Assembly (NCBI RefSeq): GCF_003605755.1
Contig: NZ_RAHJ01000018.1
Span: forward strand, 558,001-622,000
Source: Tsuneonella suprasediminis
GTDB lineage: Bacteria; Pseudomonadota; Alphaproteobacteria; Sphingomonadales; Sphingomonadaceae
DNA: 64,000 nt
Reading direction: 5' to 3'
Positions 1 through 10,858 of this stretch are shown in pieces. The position numbers and the translations under genes are program-made. The stretch's first letter is position 1; the number at the start of each line of letters is the position of its first letter. The notes under the pieces are model-generated. The model did no database searches, was not told the DNA's origin, and saw only the letters and a program-made list of their open reading frames with translations.

Positions 1-252
1 CCCCATTGGCAGCCCGGCAAACCGCACCGAACGCTGCTGATTGTTTGCGCTGCGAATTTCAAAACTGGGTTTGCGTTCGTTACTGCCATCGAAGCTGGCA
101 GTCACTTTGGGATGCAAAGCAGCGATCTCGGTAAGCAGTTCACGGGTCTGCGCCGACTTTTCGCCATCGTCGAGGGAGGCAATCAGTTCGATCGGTTCGC
201 GCAGGTTTTCAAGATAGCTTTTGAGCTGCTGTGTCAGGTTGGCGTCGAGCAC
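1..252 (-). CDS. ahpF: Alkyl hydroperoxide reductase subunit F, N-terminal part (runs off the left edge)
   Basis: First 84 codons of the flavoprotein that passes electrons from NAD(P)H to AhpC. The readable protein contains LDANLTQQLKSYLENLREP, then RKPSFEI and RFAGLPMG, which is the pattern of the first thioredoxin-like fold of AhpF. The FAD and NAD(P)H domains and the redox CxxC pairs lie outside the window. I start it at GTG 252: no in-frame ATG lies between it and the hairpin after ahpC, and GGAAAGGGG sits a few bases upstream. It follows ahpC on the same strand, as expected for the ahpCF pair. Confidence 0.9.
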   Translation of the reverse strand, partial: MLDANLTQQLKSYLENLREPIELIASLDDGEKSAQTRELLTEIAALHPKVTASFDGSNERKPSFEIRSANNQQRSVRFAGLPMG

Positions 253-304
253 GGCGGGCCCCTTTCCGGTTATGCAATGTCTGTAAGTGCAAATTTTATG
301 AAAA

Positions 305-336
305 CGGGGAGGCAGACGTGTCCGCCCGCCTCCCCG
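305..336 (-). terminator. Hairpin between ahpC and ahpF, likely partial terminator
   Basis: Perfect 9-bp stem (CGGGGAGGC at 305-313 with GCCTCCCCG at 328-336), 14-nt loop. Read on the minus strand it is followed by TTTTCATAAAATTT. It lies after the ahpC stop and before the ahpF start, so it probably ends most transcripts and lets some continue into ahpF. Confidence 0.65.
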
Positions 337-368
337 TGAATAGGCTCAGCCTGTGTCGCGTTACGCGA

Positions 369-935
369 TCAGAGCTTGCCGACGAGGTCGAGCGAAGGCG
401 AGAGCGTTTCGCCGCCTTCTTCCCACGCGGCGGGGCAAACCTGGCCGGGGTTGTTGCGGACGTACTGTGCAGCCTTGATCTTGCGAACCAGTTCTTCCGC
501 GTTGCGGCCAACGCCTTCGCAGGTGATTTCCATGACCTGAATCACGCCATCGGGATCGACGACGAAAGTTGCGCGGTCAGCCAGACCCATTTCTTCGCGC
601 AGCACACCGAAGTTGTTGCTCAGCGTGTGGAGCTGGTCGCCAAGGAACGGATACTTGAGCTTGCCGATCTTCTCGCTGGTGTCGTGCCATGCCTTGTGGC
701 TGAACTGCGTGTCGGTCGACACGGCGTACACTTCGACACCCATGCCCTGCAGGGCGTCGTACTGCTTGCCAAGGTCTTCCAGCTCGGTGGGGCAGACGAA
801 GGTGAAGTCAGCCGGATAGAAGAAGAACACTGCCCATTTGCCCTTCACGTCTTCTTCGGTCACGTCGAAGAAGTCCTTGCCGGACTGGAAAGCGGTTGCT
901 TTGAAAGGTTTGATGGTGCTGCCGATGATACCCAT
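369..935 (-). CDS. ahpC: Alkyl hydroperoxide reductase subunit C (2-Cys peroxiredoxin)
   Basis: Cytoplasmic typical 2-Cys peroxiredoxin that reduces hydrogen peroxide and organic hydroperoxides and is recycled by AhpF. The peroxidatic cysteine is C48 in FVCPTE and the resolving cysteine is C167 in VCPAAWEEG. The length of 188 aa is normal for the family. Start ATG 935 is preceded by AGAGGAGATAAGATC, a strong ribosome binding site. A palindromic AT-rich site about 90 bp upstream may be its operator. Expression in excess of ahpF is likely because of the hairpin between the two genes. Confidence 0.97.
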   Translation of the reverse strand: MGIIGSTIKPFKATAFQSGKDFFDVTEEDVKGKWAVFFFYPADFTFVCPTELEDLGKQYDALQGMGVEVYAVSTDTQFSHKAWHDTSEKIGKLKYPFLGDQLHTLSNNFGVLREEMGLADRATFVVDPDGVIQVMEITCEGVGRNAEELVRKIKAAQYVRNNPGQVCPAAWEEGGETLSPSLDLVGKL

Positions 936-1023
936 GATCTTATCTCCTCTGGAGGGTTGGAAACTCGCTCCATCAGTTAGTCATTGCTGCGCTGCGGAAA
1001 AGTAGATTTGTGCGATTGCAACA

Positions 1024-1038
1024 ATCGATTTTATCGAT
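1024..1038. promoter_or_regulatory. Palindromic site upstream of ahpC, possible operator
   Basis: ATCGATTTTATCGAT is an inverted repeat of ATCGAT with a 3-nt centre, in an otherwise gene-free 146-bp upstream region. Position and symmetry suit a redox regulator such as OxyR, but the sequence does not match the E. coli OxyR consensus closely. The assignment is inference. Confidence 0.3.
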
Positions 1039-1081
1039 CAGGGTTGAACGACTGGCTCCTTAATCAAGCAAGTGGCTGAAT

Positions 1082-2149
1082 TTAACCGCACTGTGCCCGG
1101 TGAAGCAGCTTATGATCGGCCAGCACAAGCGCCATCATAGCTTCAACGACAGGAACTCCGCGGATGCCGACACATGGATCGTGCCTGCCTTTGGTGCGAA
1201 TCTCGGCGGCGTTGCCATCGCGGTCGATCGTTTCGACCGGTGTGAGAATCGAACTGGTCGGCTTGAATGCGACCCGCACGACCACTGGCTGCCCGGTTGA
1301 GATTCCGCCAGCTATGCCGCCAGCGTGATTGGCGGTGAATTGCGGGCCGTCTTCACCCGGTCGCATCGGATCGGCGTTGGTTTCACCGGTCAGTTTTGCC
1401 GCTTCGAAGCCATCGCCGATTTCGACCCCTTTTACGGCATTGATGCCCATCATCGCAGCGGCAAGATCGGCATCGAGCTTGGCATAGATCGGTGCCCCCC
1501 AACCGGCAGGCACACCAGTGGCGATACATTCGACGACTGCGCCGAGTGATGAACCAGCCTTGCGGGCATCATCCACCAAACTTTCCCAACGGGTGGCGGC
1601 GGCGGGATCGGGGCAGAAGAACGGGTTACGGTCGATTTCGCTCAGGTCGATATTGCTACGGTCGATGGCATCGCCGCCGATTTCGCTGACATAGGCTACG
1701 ATCGACACTTCGGGAATGGCCTTGCGGGCGACGCCGCCCGCCGCCACACGCGCCGCAGTCTCCCGCGCCGAAGAACGCCCACCGCCACGATAGTCACGAA
1801 ATCCGTATTTGGCGTCGTACGCATAATCGGCGTGTCCGGGGCGATATGCCTTGGCGACTTCGGAGTAATCCTTGCTCCGCTGATCGACATTTTCGATCAT
1901 CAGGCTGATTGGGGTGCCGGTTGTCCGCCCTTCGAATATGCCTGACAGAATACGCACGGCGTCAGGCTCCTGACGCTGCGTGGTGAACTTGCTCTGCCCC
2001 GGTCTGCGGGCATCGAGGTAAGGCTGGATGTCGCTTTCGCTCAGCATCAAGCCGGGCGGGCAGCCGTCCACTACTGCACCAAGGGCAGGGCCATGGCTTT
2101 CGCCCCAGGTAGTAAAGCGCAAAACGCGACCGAATGTGTTCCAGCTCAT
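1082..2149 (-). CDS. aroC: Chorismate synthase
   Basis: Last step of the shikimate pathway: removes phosphate from 5-enolpyruvylshikimate 3-phosphate to give chorismate, using reduced FMN. The 355-aa protein starts [19 protein letters not shown] with the conserved His19. RPGHADYAY and [17 protein letters not shown] form the FMN and substrate pocket, and GRHDPC lies near the C-terminus. I chose ATG 2149 because the family begins at this residue; the frame stays open 55 codons further upstream but that part has no family resemblance. It is transcribed toward ahpC, with about 146 bp between the ahpC start and the aroC stop. Confidence 0.96.
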   Translation of the reverse strand: MSWNTFGRVLRFTTWGESHGPALGAVVDGCPPGLMLSESDIQPYLDARRPGQSKFTTQRQEPDAVRILSGIFEGRTTGTPISLMIENVDQRSKDYSEVAKAYRPGHADYAYDAKYGFRDYRGGGRSSARETAARVAAGGVARKAIPEVSIVAYVSEIGGDAIDRSNIDLSEIDRNPFFCPDPAAATRWESLVDDARKAGSSLGAVVECIATGVPAGWGAPIYAKLDADLAAAMMGINAVKGVEIGDGFEAAKLTGETNADPMRPGEDGPQFTANHAGGIAGGISTGQPVVVRVAFKPTSSILTPVETIDRDGNAAEIRTKGRHDPCVGIRGVPVVEAMMALVLADHKLLHRAQCG

Positions 2150-2282
2150 GGCGTTGCTTTTTGCCGAAAGCGCCCGACAAGTCCACGTGCCCGATGCTTG
2201 TTCACCGGCAAGCGGGTCTTTCGAAGCTGCTTCGGGTGTAAATGGGGAGCGGAGATTGCCCCGCTTCCCCACGGAATCGGCG

Positions 2283-2588
2283 CTACACTCCAAGTAACCA
2301 AAGGCCTCCCACAATGGCGATCAGTACCGCTACAGCGATGAGCCCTTTTCCGACGTCGCGGAAAGAGAAAACATCGATATGTTCCCGTCGGAACTGGGCA
2401 TAGCCATAGTGAATCGCTTCCTTGCTGGCCAGACTGGCCACCTCGAACGCGCTGGCTTCCTTGCGAAACCAATGTTTGAGATCGTTTAATTCGTCCTGTG
2501 AGATTGCCGGATAACGTCCCAGCAAAGCTTCAACCTGATCGAAACGATCGACATCGCCGGTGGCGATGCCGGAATCGGCATTATGCAT
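2283..2588 (-). CDS. Small membrane protein of unknown function (101 aa)
   Basis: I do not recognise a characterised family. The first 75 residues are hydrophilic and charged, with [20 protein letters not shown] probably helical, and the C-terminus is one hydrophobic segment ([19 protein letters not shown]). It is therefore probably a tail-anchored inner-membrane protein with a cytoplasmic head. It lies upstream of aroC on the same strand, 133 bp from the aroC start. GC content and codon use look like the neighbours. Confidence 0.7.
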   Translation of the reverse strand: MHNADSGIATGDVDRFDQVEALLGRYPAISQDELNDLKHWFRKEASAFEVASLASKEAIHYGYAQFRREHIDVFSFRDVGKGLIAVAVLIAIVGGLWLLGV

Positions 2589-2640
2589 AATTGTGCGTCC
2601 TTAAATCGTAAGCTTGCCCGCGCGATGCGCGGATGAACGA

Positions 2641-2991
2641 TCAAGTCGCGATGGGCGGTGCTCTGGGCGCTGGTGGCGATTTAAGCGGGCGCAACGACGG
2701 CGGAGGCGCAGTCTGCCGGTTTGCAGGCCAATGTGGCTGAATAACCGGAACGCTCCAGACGAAGCGCGGGCCGGGCGTTTGGGAAACCAAAGCGGGTGCC
2801 TTGGCAATTTCCCTGATCTCGCTTGTCGCCTCGCGCCGGATCGGCAACGCCACTTCGACTGTGCTGGCACTGAAGGCAGAGCCATGTTCGACGCGCACCG
2901 GCACCGGACTGGGCGGCATCGCCTGAAGGCCGATGATCGCCAGCAGCAATGCTGCGAACCATTGGGTCATGCGAGGGAAGGAGCCAGTCAC
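2641..2991 (-). CDS. Secreted Pro-rich protein of unknown function (116 aa)
   Basis: No recognised family. A hydrophobic segment near the start (MTQWFAALLLAIIGLQAMPP) looks like a signal peptide. The rest is low-complexity and Pro-rich, ending in PPPSLRPLKSPPAPRAPPIA. Start choice is uncertain: GTG 2991 gives 116 aa and ATG 2970 gives 109 aa; neither has a clear ribosome binding site. The gene is divergent from ruvA and shares a 125-bp spacer that holds a perfect palindrome. Confidence 0.55.
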   Translation of the reverse strand: MTGSFPRMTQWFAALLLAIIGLQAMPPSPVPVRVEHGSAFSASTVEVALPIRREATSEIREIAKAPALVSQTPGPRFVWSVPVIQPHWPANRQTAPPPSLRPLKSPPAPRAPPIAT

Positions 2992-3014
2992 GATTGAATT
3001 TTAGGTCTGTGGGG

Positions 3015-3032
3015 TGCCGATTGCAATCGGCA
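3015..3032. promoter_or_regulatory. Perfect 18-bp palindrome in the divergent spacer before ruvA
   Basis: TGCCGATTGCAATCGGCA reads the same on both strands. It sits 24 bp from the start of the leftward small gene and 84 bp from the ruvA start, so it could act as an operator for either. It does not resemble the alphaproteobacterial LexA box (GTTC-N7-GTTC). Confidence 0.4.
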
Positions 3033-3116
3033 TGTCTGTCGGGTGCGGCAGGCTTGTCGGGAAAAGGTTTGTGTTCCTCTCTTCCAATCCGCGGCTGAAG
3101 AAGGCAAGAACAAACC

Positions 3117-3722
3117 ATGATTGCAAAGCTTAAGGGCCTGCTCGACGAAACCGGCACCGACTGGGCGGTGATCGATGTTTCCGGCGTCGGCTATCTGGTT
3201 CACTGTTCCACCAAAACGCTCGCCGCCCTTGGCGAAGTGGGGGAGGGGTGCACGGTATTCACCGATCTGCAGGTGAGCGAAAACGACATGCGCCTGCTTG
3301 GCTTCGCCTCAGCGGCGGAGCGGGACTGGTTTCGGTTGCTGACTCAGGTTCAGGGGGTGGGCAGCAAGGTCGCTCTGGCAATTTTGTCTGCGCTGTCACC
3401 CGAAGAAGTGCAGGCGGCCTGTGCCGGTGGCGACGCAGCGATGGTCGCGCGCGCGCAAGGCGTCGGCCCGAAGCTGGCCGGGCGCATCGTGAACGAATTG
3501 AAGGATAAGGCAGGCGCTCTTCCCCTAATATCCGGCGGTGTGGCGGCGCAAACGCTGGCACCAGGTGGCGGGGCTAGCGCCGATGCAGTCAGTGCGTTGG
3601 AAAACCTGGGATTTAAACCAGCGGTTGCGGCCCGTGCCGTGGCCACCGCACTTAGTGAACTGGGCGAAGGAGCGGGCGAAAGCGACCTGATCCGTGTCGC
3701 ATTGAAGAGAGCGGCGGGATGA
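3117..3722 (+). CDS. ruvA: Holliday junction branch migration protein RuvA
   Basis: DNA-binding subunit of the RuvAB branch-migration motor. The 201-aa protein has the N-terminal OB domain ([22 protein letters not shown]), two helix-hairpin-helix motifs ([14 protein letters not shown] and [18 protein letters not shown]) and a C-terminal three-helix domain after an Ala/Gly linker, which is the part that binds RuvB. The stop overlaps the next start (ATGA), and ruvB follows one gene later, so the set is one operon. Confidence 0.96.
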   Translation: MIAKLKGLLDETGTDWAVIDVSGVGYLVHCSTKTLAALGEVGEGCTVFTDLQVSENDMRLLGFASAAERDWFRLLTQVQGVGSKVALAILSALSPEEVQAACAGGDAAMVARAQGVGPKLAGRIVNELKDKAGALPLISGGVAAQTLAPGGGASADAVSALENLGFKPAVAARAVATALSELGEGAGESDLIRVALKRAAG

Positions 3723-4261
3723 TGCGAATAGTCATTGCACTCGCGGCACTTTCCTTTGCTGTTTCGGCACAGGCGGCGGATACTGGTGGGTTTGTCAAAG
3801 GACCGGTTTTTGCGGAATTCGGCTCGCACGCTCCGGTAGAGTCCGACATGCCAATACCGCCTGGCACGGAATTCAAGGTTGCGTTCGACAGTTCGGTCGG
3901 CGCGAAAGACGGTGCGCTGAACAAAACGTTCGAGAGCGTAGCGCGATTTATCAATATGAACGTTGCTGCCGGAATGCCTCGGGATGCTATTCACGCGGCT
4001 GTGGTGGTGCACGGCACGGCCGGGCCCGATCTTCTGTCCAACTCCGCATGGAGCAAGACACATGGCGGAGCGGCAAACCCCAACCAGCCCCTCACCCGCG
4101 CACTGCTCGACCATGGTGTGCGGATCATTCTCTGCGGGCAGAGTGCGGCGCGGATGGGAATGGAGAAGGGCGATCTAGAACCGGGAGTGGAACTGGCTCT
4201 TTCCGCGATGACCGCACATGCGCTGCTGGCAAACGAAGGCTACAGCGAAAATCCGTTCTGA
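3719..4261 (+). CDS. Periplasmic DsrE/DsrF-like protein
   Basis: 180-aa protein with a signal peptide ([20 protein letters not shown]). The mature part matches the DsrE-like fold: a FKVAFDSS strand, [15 protein letters not shown], and [13 protein letters not shown] with the single conserved cysteine. Members are thought to carry sulfur or sense redox state; the substrate is unknown. The gene is embedded between ruvA and ruvB with 4-bp (ATGA) and 1-bp (TGATG) overlaps, so it is translated with them although it should act outside the cytoplasm. ATG 3722 is an equally possible start. Confidence 0.8.
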   Translation: MMRIVIALAALSFAVSAQAADTGGFVKGPVFAEFGSHAPVESDMPIPPGTEFKVAFDSSVGAKDGALNKTFESVARFINMNVAAGMPRDAIHAAVVVHGTAGPDLLSNSAWSKTHGGAANPNQPLTRALLDHGVRIILCGQSAARMGMEKGDLEPGVELALSAMTAHALLANEGYSENPF

Positions 4262-5289
4262 TGACCGATAACCCCAACCTTACGGCCAGTCGCCAACCGG
4301 ACGATCCCGATGCGGCACTGCGCCCCAAATCGCTCACTGAATTTGTGGGACAGGAAGCTGCGCGGGATAACCTCCGGGTATTCATCGAAGCTGCGCGCGG
4401 ACGAGGGGAGGCGATGGACCACGTTCTGTTCTTTGGCCCGCCCGGTCTGGGCAAGACGACACTGGCGCAGATCATCGCCAGAGAACTGGGCGTAGGCTTT
4501 CGCGCTACGAGCGGGCCGGTGATTGCCAAGGCAGGCGACCTTGCCGCGCTGTTGACTAATCTCGAACCGAATGATGTTTTGTTTATCGATGAGATACATC
4601 GACTTAATCCCGTTGTGGAGGAAGTGCTCTATCCCGCGATGGAAGATCGGGCGCTCGATATCATTATCGGGGAAGGGCCATCGGCGCGCTCCGTCCGTAT
4701 CGATCTGCCGCCGTTCACGCTAGTTGGGGCAACCACGCGACAGGGATTGCTGACTACTCCGCTGCGCGATCGGTTCGGTATTCCTGTGCGGCTCAATTTC
4801 TATACCGTTGAAGAACTGGAACACGTCGTCACGCGTGGCGCGCGACTGCTCGATCTGCCAATCGATGCCGGCGGTGCGCGTGAAATTGCGCGGCGCAGCC
4901 GAGGTACGCCGCGGGTGGCTGGCCGGCTGATGCGGCGGGTGCGCGATTTTGCCCATGTGGCAGGCAACGGCATTGTCACCGCTGCGATGGCCGATGCCGC
5001 ACTTACCCGGCTGGAAGTCGACCGTCTTGGTCTGGATGCGATGGACCGGCGGTATTTGATGATGATCGCCGGGACATATAAAGGCGGGCCGGTCGGTGTG
5101 GAAACGCTCGCCGCGGGCCTGTCCGAACCGCGCGATACGATCGAAGAAGTGATCGAACCCTATTTGATACAATTGGGGCTGGTTGCCCGCACCGCACGGG
5201 GGCGCTGCCTTAACGATGCGGGGTGGGCGCATGTCGATATGAAACCGCCCCGCCCAGCCACGGGCGGCCTGTTCGATAGCGACAAATGA
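4261..5289 (+). CDS. ruvB: Holliday junction branch migration ATPase RuvB
   Basis: AAA+ motor of the RuvABC resolvasome, 342 aa, the usual length. Walker A is GPPGLGKT (59-66) and Walker B is [31 protein letters not shown] covers sensor 1 and the arginine finger, and a winged-helix domain ends the protein ([17 protein letters not shown]). I chose ATG 4261, overlapping the stop of the DsrE-like gene, because the family begins close to this point; a longer open frame upstream is the DsrE gene read in another frame. No ruvC is visible here. Confidence 0.97.
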   Translation: MTDNPNLTASRQPDDPDAALRPKSLTEFVGQEAARDNLRVFIEAARGRGEAMDHVLFFGPPGLGKTTLAQIIARELGVGFRATSGPVIAKAGDLAALLTNLEPNDVLFIDEIHRLNPVVEEVLYPAMEDRALDIIIGEGPSARSVRIDLPPFTLVGATTRQGLLTTPLRDRFGIPVRLNFYTVEELEHVVTRGARLLDLPIDAGGAREIARRSRGTPRVAGRLMRRVRDFAHVAGNGIVTAAMADAALTRLEVDRLGLDAMDRRYLMMIAGTYKGGPVGVETLAAGLSEPRDTIEEVIEPYLIQLGLVARTARGRCLNDAGWAHVDMKPPRPATGGLFDSDK

Positions 5290-5538
5290 TTCGCGGGCGA
5301 TCGTGCGGATTGGTAGTCTGGAGTTAAATATCGTTAATCGCGATTAGCTAAGTGGTATCACTTTGGGACAGACTGTTGCTGAAGCCACATTTGACCCAGA
5401 AAATTCGCATTGGGCGCAACTTTTCGTGGTTAATTTAATTGCCGGTGATGACTCACTGCCCTCTCCTGCCAGCACAGGGGAGTAACCGGGCCGGAATCGC
5501 CGGTCGGATTCCCCGTTTGGAAATGAGAGTACGTGCCC
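5290..5538 (+). promoter_or_regulatory. Upstream region of the Ser-rich protein, with a weak sigma-54-like site
   Basis: 249 bp without a gene. The first half is AT-richer than its surroundings. GGGACAGACTGTTGC (5365-5379) has the GG-N10-GC spacing of a sigma-54 promoter with a good TTGC half but a poor -24 half. GC-rich inverted segments occupy about 5470-5515. The strongest point is only that the region is long and AT-rich for a promoter. Confidence 0.25.
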
Positions 5539-6789
5539 ATGTCGGTAAAAATGGCCCTGGCGAAACTGTCAGCCACTGCAGCAGGAACCGCTCTGCTGGC
5601 AGGCGGTGCAGTGCACGTTGCCGAAAAACCGATCGCGAACCAGGCCAATATCAAATCGGTCAAGACCGCGCCCAAGCAGTACGTCAAGAAAGTGCGTCAC
5701 GTCGCAAAACGCAAAGTGCCTGAAACCGTGCAGCGCAAGCGCCGTATTGTGCGTCGTGAAGTGAGCTGTGAGCCGATCGACGGTGCTGCATCCGGTTACG
5801 CGGGAGGCATGTTCACAGGCGGTACGTCGCGTCAGATTGGCGCAGGCACAGAAGAATGCCCGCCAGTCTATCGTATGGCGATGGTCCCTGCGCCGATGCC
5901 GCTGCCCGCAGCCCCCCCGATGTCGGGCGGTGGCAGCAGCGGAGTAACCGTGATTGGCGGCAGCGGCGGATTTGGCGGCGGATTTGGAGGCGGCTTCTTT
6001 GGCGGCTTTTTCGGTGGCGGCTCCAGCGGCGGGGGCAACGTGGTGGTCAGCTCGACTACGACTGGTGGAGTGACCAGTTCGACTTCGTCGAGTTCGGGGA
6101 CCATCAGCTCGTCCTCTGGTAACGTGTCGAGTTCCTCTGGTGACGTCTCCTCCTCGTCTGGTGCTGTTTCGTCCTCATCGGGTAACGTTTCCAGTTCTTC
6201 GGGTAATGTATCGAGCTCCTCAGGCGACGTCTCCAGCTCCTCAGGCAACGTCTCCAGCTCGTCTGGTAATGTTTCGAGCTCGTCCGGTGACGTGTCCAGC
6301 TCGTCATCCAGCAGCTCCTCAAGTAGTTCTTCGAGCTCATCGTCCAGCAGCAGCTCGTCGAGCAGCAGCTCGTCGGGTGGCAACGGCTCCAGCGGACACC
6401 ACGGATCGAGTGGTCACCACGGTGGTTCAAGCGGCCATCACGGTTCTTCGTCGGGCTGGACCAGCTCCGGAGGCAGCAGCTCGTCGAGCTCTGGCAGCTC
6501 GTCGTCTTCGTCGTCATCCTCCTCCTCCTCCTCCTCCTCCTCAAGCAGCAGCAGTGGGATCGGTTCGAGCACAGGCAATATGACGAGCTCGACCAGTTCC
6601 AGCTCTTCGTCGAGCAGCAGTTCGTCTTCGTCGTCGTCGTCTTCTTCGTCGAGCAGCAGCTCTTCCGGCTCTTCATCGAGCGGCAGCAGCGGCACACCTG
6701 TTCCGGCACCGCCGATGACCATTCTGTTCGGCGCGGCCGCAGCGGCAGTTCTGGCGCGGCGCAAGTTCAAGACCAAGCAAGCAGCCTGA
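5539..6789 (+). CDS. Ser-rich secreted protein with VPAP-type C-terminal sorting signal
   Basis: 416 aa. Layout: N-terminal hydrophobic segment (ALAKLSATAAGTALLAGGAV), a Lys/Arg-rich stretch, two cysteines (VSCEP, EECPP), a Gly-rich tract with FGGGFGG repeats, nine heptads of SSSSGxV, three GHHG motifs, long poly-Ser runs, then VPAPPMTILFGAAAAAVLA followed by RRK. A Pro motif, one hydrophobic helix and a basic end is the plan of PEP-CTERM/VPAP surface anchors cut by exosortases. The heptads use different Ser codons, so the amino-acid pattern rather than the DNA is kept. ATG 5539 is chosen over in-frame GTG 5533. Function unknown; no exosortase gene is in the window. Confidence 0.75.
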   Translation: MSVKMALAKLSATAAGTALLAGGAVHVAEKPIANQANIKSVKTAPKQYVKKVRHVAKRKVPETVQRKRRIVRREVSCEPIDGAASGYAGGMFTGGTSRQIGAGTEECPPVYRMAMVPAPMPLPAAPPMSGGGSSGVTVIGGSGGFGGGFGGGFFGGFFGGGSSGGGNVVVSSTTTGGVTSSTSSSSGTISSSSGNVSSSSGDVSSSSGAVSSSSGNVSSSSGNVSSSSGDVSSSSGNVSSSSGNVSSSSGDVSSSSSSSSSSSSSSSSSSSSSSSSSSSGGNGSSGHHGSSGHHGGSSGHHGSSSGWTSSGGSSSSSSGSSSSSSSSSSSSSSSSSSSSGIGSSTGNMTSSTSSSSSSSSSSSSSSSSSSSSSSSSGSSSSGSSGTPVPAPPMTILFGAAAAAVLARRKFKTKQAA

Positions 6790-6810
6790 CCCCCCGGTCG
6801 GCTGTATGCG

Positions 6811-6848
6811 AAAGGGGCGGCTTCCGAGAGGAGGCCGCCCCTTTCATT
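6811..6848 (+). terminator. Terminator after the Ser-rich gene
   Basis: Perfect 11-bp stem, AAAGGGGCGGC (6811-6821) with GCCGCCCCTTT (6834-6844), 12-nt loop. It lies between two convergent genes and may also stop acnA transcripts arriving from the other side. Confidence 0.75.
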
Positions 6849-6942
6849 ATGTGCTCTTAGACGAATACCGCTCTGGCGGTCGGCCATTCAGCGGTCGGCT
6901 GTCCGGATCCGCTGAATGGATAACATCGCCGTCTTACCGATC

Positions 6943-9615
<2,673 letters not shown>

Positions 9616-9792
9616 GCGCGCGTCAATCCTTTCGCCTGTGGCTTCAAACGTGAGGCCGCGGGCAGCCTTGGATGGCCCCTGCGGCGGGTATGGGATATGT
9701 GCCCGGGCACCTGCGCGTATCCCGGCGCAACGTCAAGTAAGACGATGGTGCAGATGCGAAGGATTACTTTGTTCGTTCCATGATAAGACCTG

Positions 9793-10704
9793 TCAGGCGA
9801 CGACTTGTTCGGGCACCTGAATATCGGGCCGACGGCGGGTTGCGATCCAGCATCCGGCAACAATCAGAACGGTTCCGACGAGTGTCCCTGACGTTACGGG
9901 TTCAGCGAAAAACAACCACCCGAATAGCGAAGCCCACAGGAACCCGGTGTACTCTATGGGGGCCAGTCGCTGGGTTTCGGCGCGGGCATATGCCCATGCG
10001 AACAGCATCGCGCCAATGGTCGATAAAACGGCGCTGACCGCGATATCGCCCCATGCAGGAATTTCGGGCCACTGGATAAAGAACGGGGCGAATCCGAGCA
10101 GACTCAGGAGCACGATGCCATTTTGGAATGTGGCGATCTCCAATGGGCCAGCCACCAGAGCCTGCTGCCGTTGAAGCACCAGATTCCATGCATAGAGCAC
10201 CGCGGACAGCAGCACTGCGGCGATGCCCAATGGCGCACCACCGTCCATCGTTTCGTGCACGATCTTGCTGGCGAGGATTGCCAGTACCCCAGTAAGTCCG
10301 AGCGCAGCCCCAATAAACGCCCGTCGCTCTACCTTTTCCTTCAGTACGATCCCCGCCAGGAACATCGCGATCAGTGGCGCGATGAAGCTGATGGCGATCG
10401 CCTGCGCCAGGGGAAGACGTGTGAGCGAGAAGAAGAACGTGAAGCCCATTCCGGTGATGACGACGCCCCGAATCACGTGCAGCCGCAGCACATGCGGGGC
10501 GGGCCATTTGCCGCCTCTGGCTTTCCAAAGCGGTGCGGCGATCGCTATTCCAATCGGTGCGCGCAGCAACAGTGCGCTGTAGGCGCCCACGGCCAGCGCC
10601 GCGCTTTTCATATATGCGTCCATCAGTGACAGCAGCCCGATGGCCAATGCTGCGATAAGAACCGGCAGCAACGGGTGTTCTGTCTTTCCCATATGATGCG
10701 GCAT
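9793..10704 (-). CDS. EamA/DMT-family permease
   Basis: 303-aa inner-membrane protein with about ten hydrophobic segments arranged as two EamA repeats (first about 15-150, second about 160-290). FTFFFSLTRLPLAQAIAISF is a typical EamA segment. Members export amino acids, nucleotides or other metabolites; the substrate cannot be told. The Arg-rich tail (TRRRPDIQ) is probably cytoplasmic. ATG 10692 (MGKTEH) is an alternative start. It is divergent from the L,D-transpeptidase gene. Confidence 0.85.
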   Translation of the reverse strand: MPHHMGKTEHPLLPVLIAALAIGLLSLMDAYMKSAALAVGAYSALLLRAPIGIAIAAPLWKARGGKWPAPHVLRLHVIRGVVITGMGFTFFFSLTRLPLAQAIAISFIAPLIAMFLAGIVLKEKVERRAFIGAALGLTGVLAILASKIVHETMDGGAPLGIAAVLLSAVLYAWNLVLQRQQALVAGPLEIATFQNGIVLLSLLGFAPFFIQWPEIPAWGDIAVSAVLSTIGAMLFAWAYARAETQRLAPIEYTGFLWASLFGWLFFAEPVTSGTLVGTVLIVAGCWIATRRRPDIQVPEQVVA

Positions 10705-10858
10705 AACCGTGTGGTGCGCGAAGGCAACTCGCGAAGCAGGGATTCAGGCCACAGTCAGGCGCGCTCATTGATTGGCGGGGGTGCATCGGCATATAACCGG
10801 CCCGGAAGGGCGGGTTGCGCCGTTTCGGGGCAACCGCATCATTTGAGGAAGAACGACC

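Noticed and set aside
2992-3116. LexA (SOS) box before ruvA
   Set aside because: No GTTC-N7-GTTC pair; only single GTTC or GAAC half sites.
5324-5337. TTAA-N6-TTAA as a CtrA site
   Set aside because: Spacing is six bases instead of the required seven, in an AT-rich region.
5455-5538. c-di-GMP riboswitch before the Ser-rich gene
   Set aside because: GC-rich inverted segments exist but the conserved GEMM core bases are missing.
6100-6700. Short tandem repeats resembling a CRISPR array or satellite DNA
   Set aside because: Repeats are in frame, encode Ser-rich heptads and have no unique spacers of constant length.
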